DNA of 7,182 bases from Syntrophomonadaceae bacterium (lineage in GTDB: Bacteria; Bacillota; Dethiobacteria; PWVN01), in NCBI GenBank assembly GCA_003561835.1, contig PWVN01000054.1:1-7182 (forward strand), read 5' to 3'. The notes beneath the pieces are model-generated. The model saw nothing but the letters and a program-made list of their open reading frames with translations. It was not told where the DNA came from and searched no databases. Shown here one piece after another: positions 6,320 through 7,182 of the stretch (positions are counted from its first letter, which is position 1; every line of letters begins with the position of its first letter). The position numbers were made by a program, and so were the translations under genes.

Positions 6320-7084
6320 ATGAAAATCGCTATATCCGGCAAAGGCGGTGTGGGAAAGACCACCATTTCTGCCGGCCTTGTTAAATTTTTCTCAAATCAG
6401 GGGCACCGGGTCTACGCTGTGGACGCCGACCCCGATGTCAGTTTGGGCGTTACCCTGGGCCTGCCCGCCCGGGAGGTGGAGCAGTTAACACCCCTGGTGG
6501 ATATGAAGGAAGTCATCGAGGGCAAAAGCCAGGGAGGGGGGGCCTTCTTTGATTTAAACCCCAAAGTGGATGATGTCATCGAGGATTACAGCCTGAAAAT
6601 CGGGAACATCCGCTTCCTCCGCATGGGCGGCATCAAGCAGGGGGGGTCCGCCTGCTACTGCAAGGAGAACTCCTTTTTGAATTCCGTCCTGAATACCCTT
6701 CTTTTCGACCAGGACGATGTGGTCATTCTGGACATGAGCGCCGGCATCGAGCACCTGACCCGGGGCACCTCCCAGGGGGTGGACCTGGTCCTGGTGGTGA
6801 CGGAACCCACCCGGGTCAGCGTTCAGACGGCCAGGGTGGTCCAGAAGTTGGCCAAAGATATGGGCATTGCCAGAGTGAAAGTTCTCGGAAACAAAATCCG
6901 TTCTCAACGGGAAGAAGACTTTTTCAAATCCCAGTTTTCTCCCGGGGATATCATCGGTGCAATTCCTTTTGATGAGAGAGTATTGGAGATGGCCATGGAC
7001 GAAGAAACCGGGGTCCTCCAGGAGGATTCCATCAAGGGAACGGCGGAGATCTATAAAAAAATTGTTGATGAGGTGAAGTCGTAA
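6320..7084 (+). CDS. cooC: CooC/AcsF-type nickel-insertion ATPase for CO dehydrogenase
   Basis: A 254-residue MinD/SIMIBI-class ATPase. In this family, dimers bind Ni(II) and use ATP hydrolysis to help assemble the Ni-Fe-S cluster of CO dehydrogenase (CooS/AcsA) or acetyl-CoA synthase. The deviant Walker A GKGGVGKTT lies at 7-15, with the signature K8 and catalytic K13. DADPD is at 35-39 and the switch region ILDMSAGIEHL at 136-146. The metal-binding CXC is seen as ACYCKEN (111-117), C112 and C114; this motif distinguishes CooC-like proteins from ordinary MinD. GGGGGG at 6308-6313 sits 6 nt before the ATG. The gene stands alone after the clpC terminator and is followed after 82 bp, without a terminator, by another gene. 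It is therefore probably the first gene of a CODH/ACS operon. CooC and AcsF cannot be told apart from this sequence alone. Confidence 0.93.
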   Translation: MKIAISGKGGVGKTTISAGLVKFFSNQGHRVYAVDADPDVSLGVTLGLPAREVEQLTPLVDMKEVIEGKSQGGGAFFDLNPKVDDVIEDYSLKIGNIRFLRMGGIKQGGSACYCKENSFLNSVLNTLLFDQDDVVILDMSAGIEHLTRGTSQGVDLVLVVTEPTRVSVQTARVVQKLAKDMGIARVKVLGNKIRSQREEDFFKSQFSPGDIIGAIPFDERVLEMAMDEETGVLQEDSIKGTAEIYKKIVDEVKS

Positions 7085-7166
7085 GGAAAGCAGAATTTGT
7101 CATAACCATGACCGTTTATCCTTTATGAGGCCATGGGAAGGAGAAAAAAAAGGAGGTTAGGAGAGA

Positions 7167-7182
7167 ATGGCTGAAGCTAAAA
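7167..7182 (+). CDS. Start of an unidentified gene, truncated by the window edge
   Basis: Only five codons (MAEAK) are visible. The start is supported by a perfect AAGGAGG (7150-7156) 10 nt upstream, with a second AGGAG nearer at 7159-7163. It lies 82 bp after cooC with no terminator between, so it is probably co-transcribed. By context a CO dehydrogenase or acetyl-CoA synthase subunit is likely, but the residues seen do not identify it. Confidence 0.7.

Noticed and set aside
7097..7127. TCATAA / TTATGA inverted repeat between cooC and the next gene
   Set aside because: Only six A/T-rich base pairs around a 17-nt loop, no T-tract; expected by chance.

Overview
The window looks like chromosome from a GC-rich, Gram-positive (Firmicutes) anaerobe. 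Two lines of evidence support this. The central four genes are the class III heat-shock operon ctsR-mcsA-mcsB-clpC, which is characteristic of low-to-mid GC Gram-positives. The operon is followed by a CooC/AcsF nickel-insertion ATPase, which serves carbon monoxide dehydrogenase and the Wood-Ljungdahl pathway. Together these suggest a clostridial lineage of the acetogen, CO-oxidiser or sulfate-reducer kind (Moorella, Desulfotomaculum or Pelotomaculum relatives). The exact taxon cannot be fixed from sequence reading alone. Every gene seen is on the + strand.

Layout. Positions 1-650 hold the 3' part of a LigD-type primase-polymerase, a protein of non-homologous end joining. Positions 762-1274 encode a GNAT acetyltransferase that resembles the catalytic half of MarR-GNAT fusion proteins. 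Positions 1275-1602 are non-coding. They contain a nearly perfect 50-nt palindrome (1286-1335), a second hairpin with a T-tract (1383-1412), and the control region of the stress operon with a tandem CtsR operator at 1563-1579. Positions 1603-6163 hold ctsR, mcsA, mcsB and clpC, tightly packed (17-bp gap, 4-bp overlap, 39-bp gap), closed by a strong intrinsic terminator at 6171-6209. Positions 6320-7084 encode CooC. A further gene begins at 7167 behind a perfect AAGGAGG and runs off the window.

How the genes work together. CtsR represses its own operon by binding the GGTCA direct repeat. McsB is a protein arginine kinase activated by the zinc-binding McsA; it marks damaged proteins with phosphoarginine. 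ClpC, with ClpP encoded elsewhere, unfolds and degrades the marked proteins. CooC is transcriptionally separate and probably begins or belongs to a CO dehydrogenase / acetyl-CoA synthase locus to the right. The two genes on the left have no evident link to the operon.

I see no clearly undescribed system. The points most worth a second look are the nested palindrome at 1286-1335, the 41-bp perfect repeat inside clpC, the clpC-cooC junction, and the MarR-less GNAT gene with a short in-frame reading frame just upstream.
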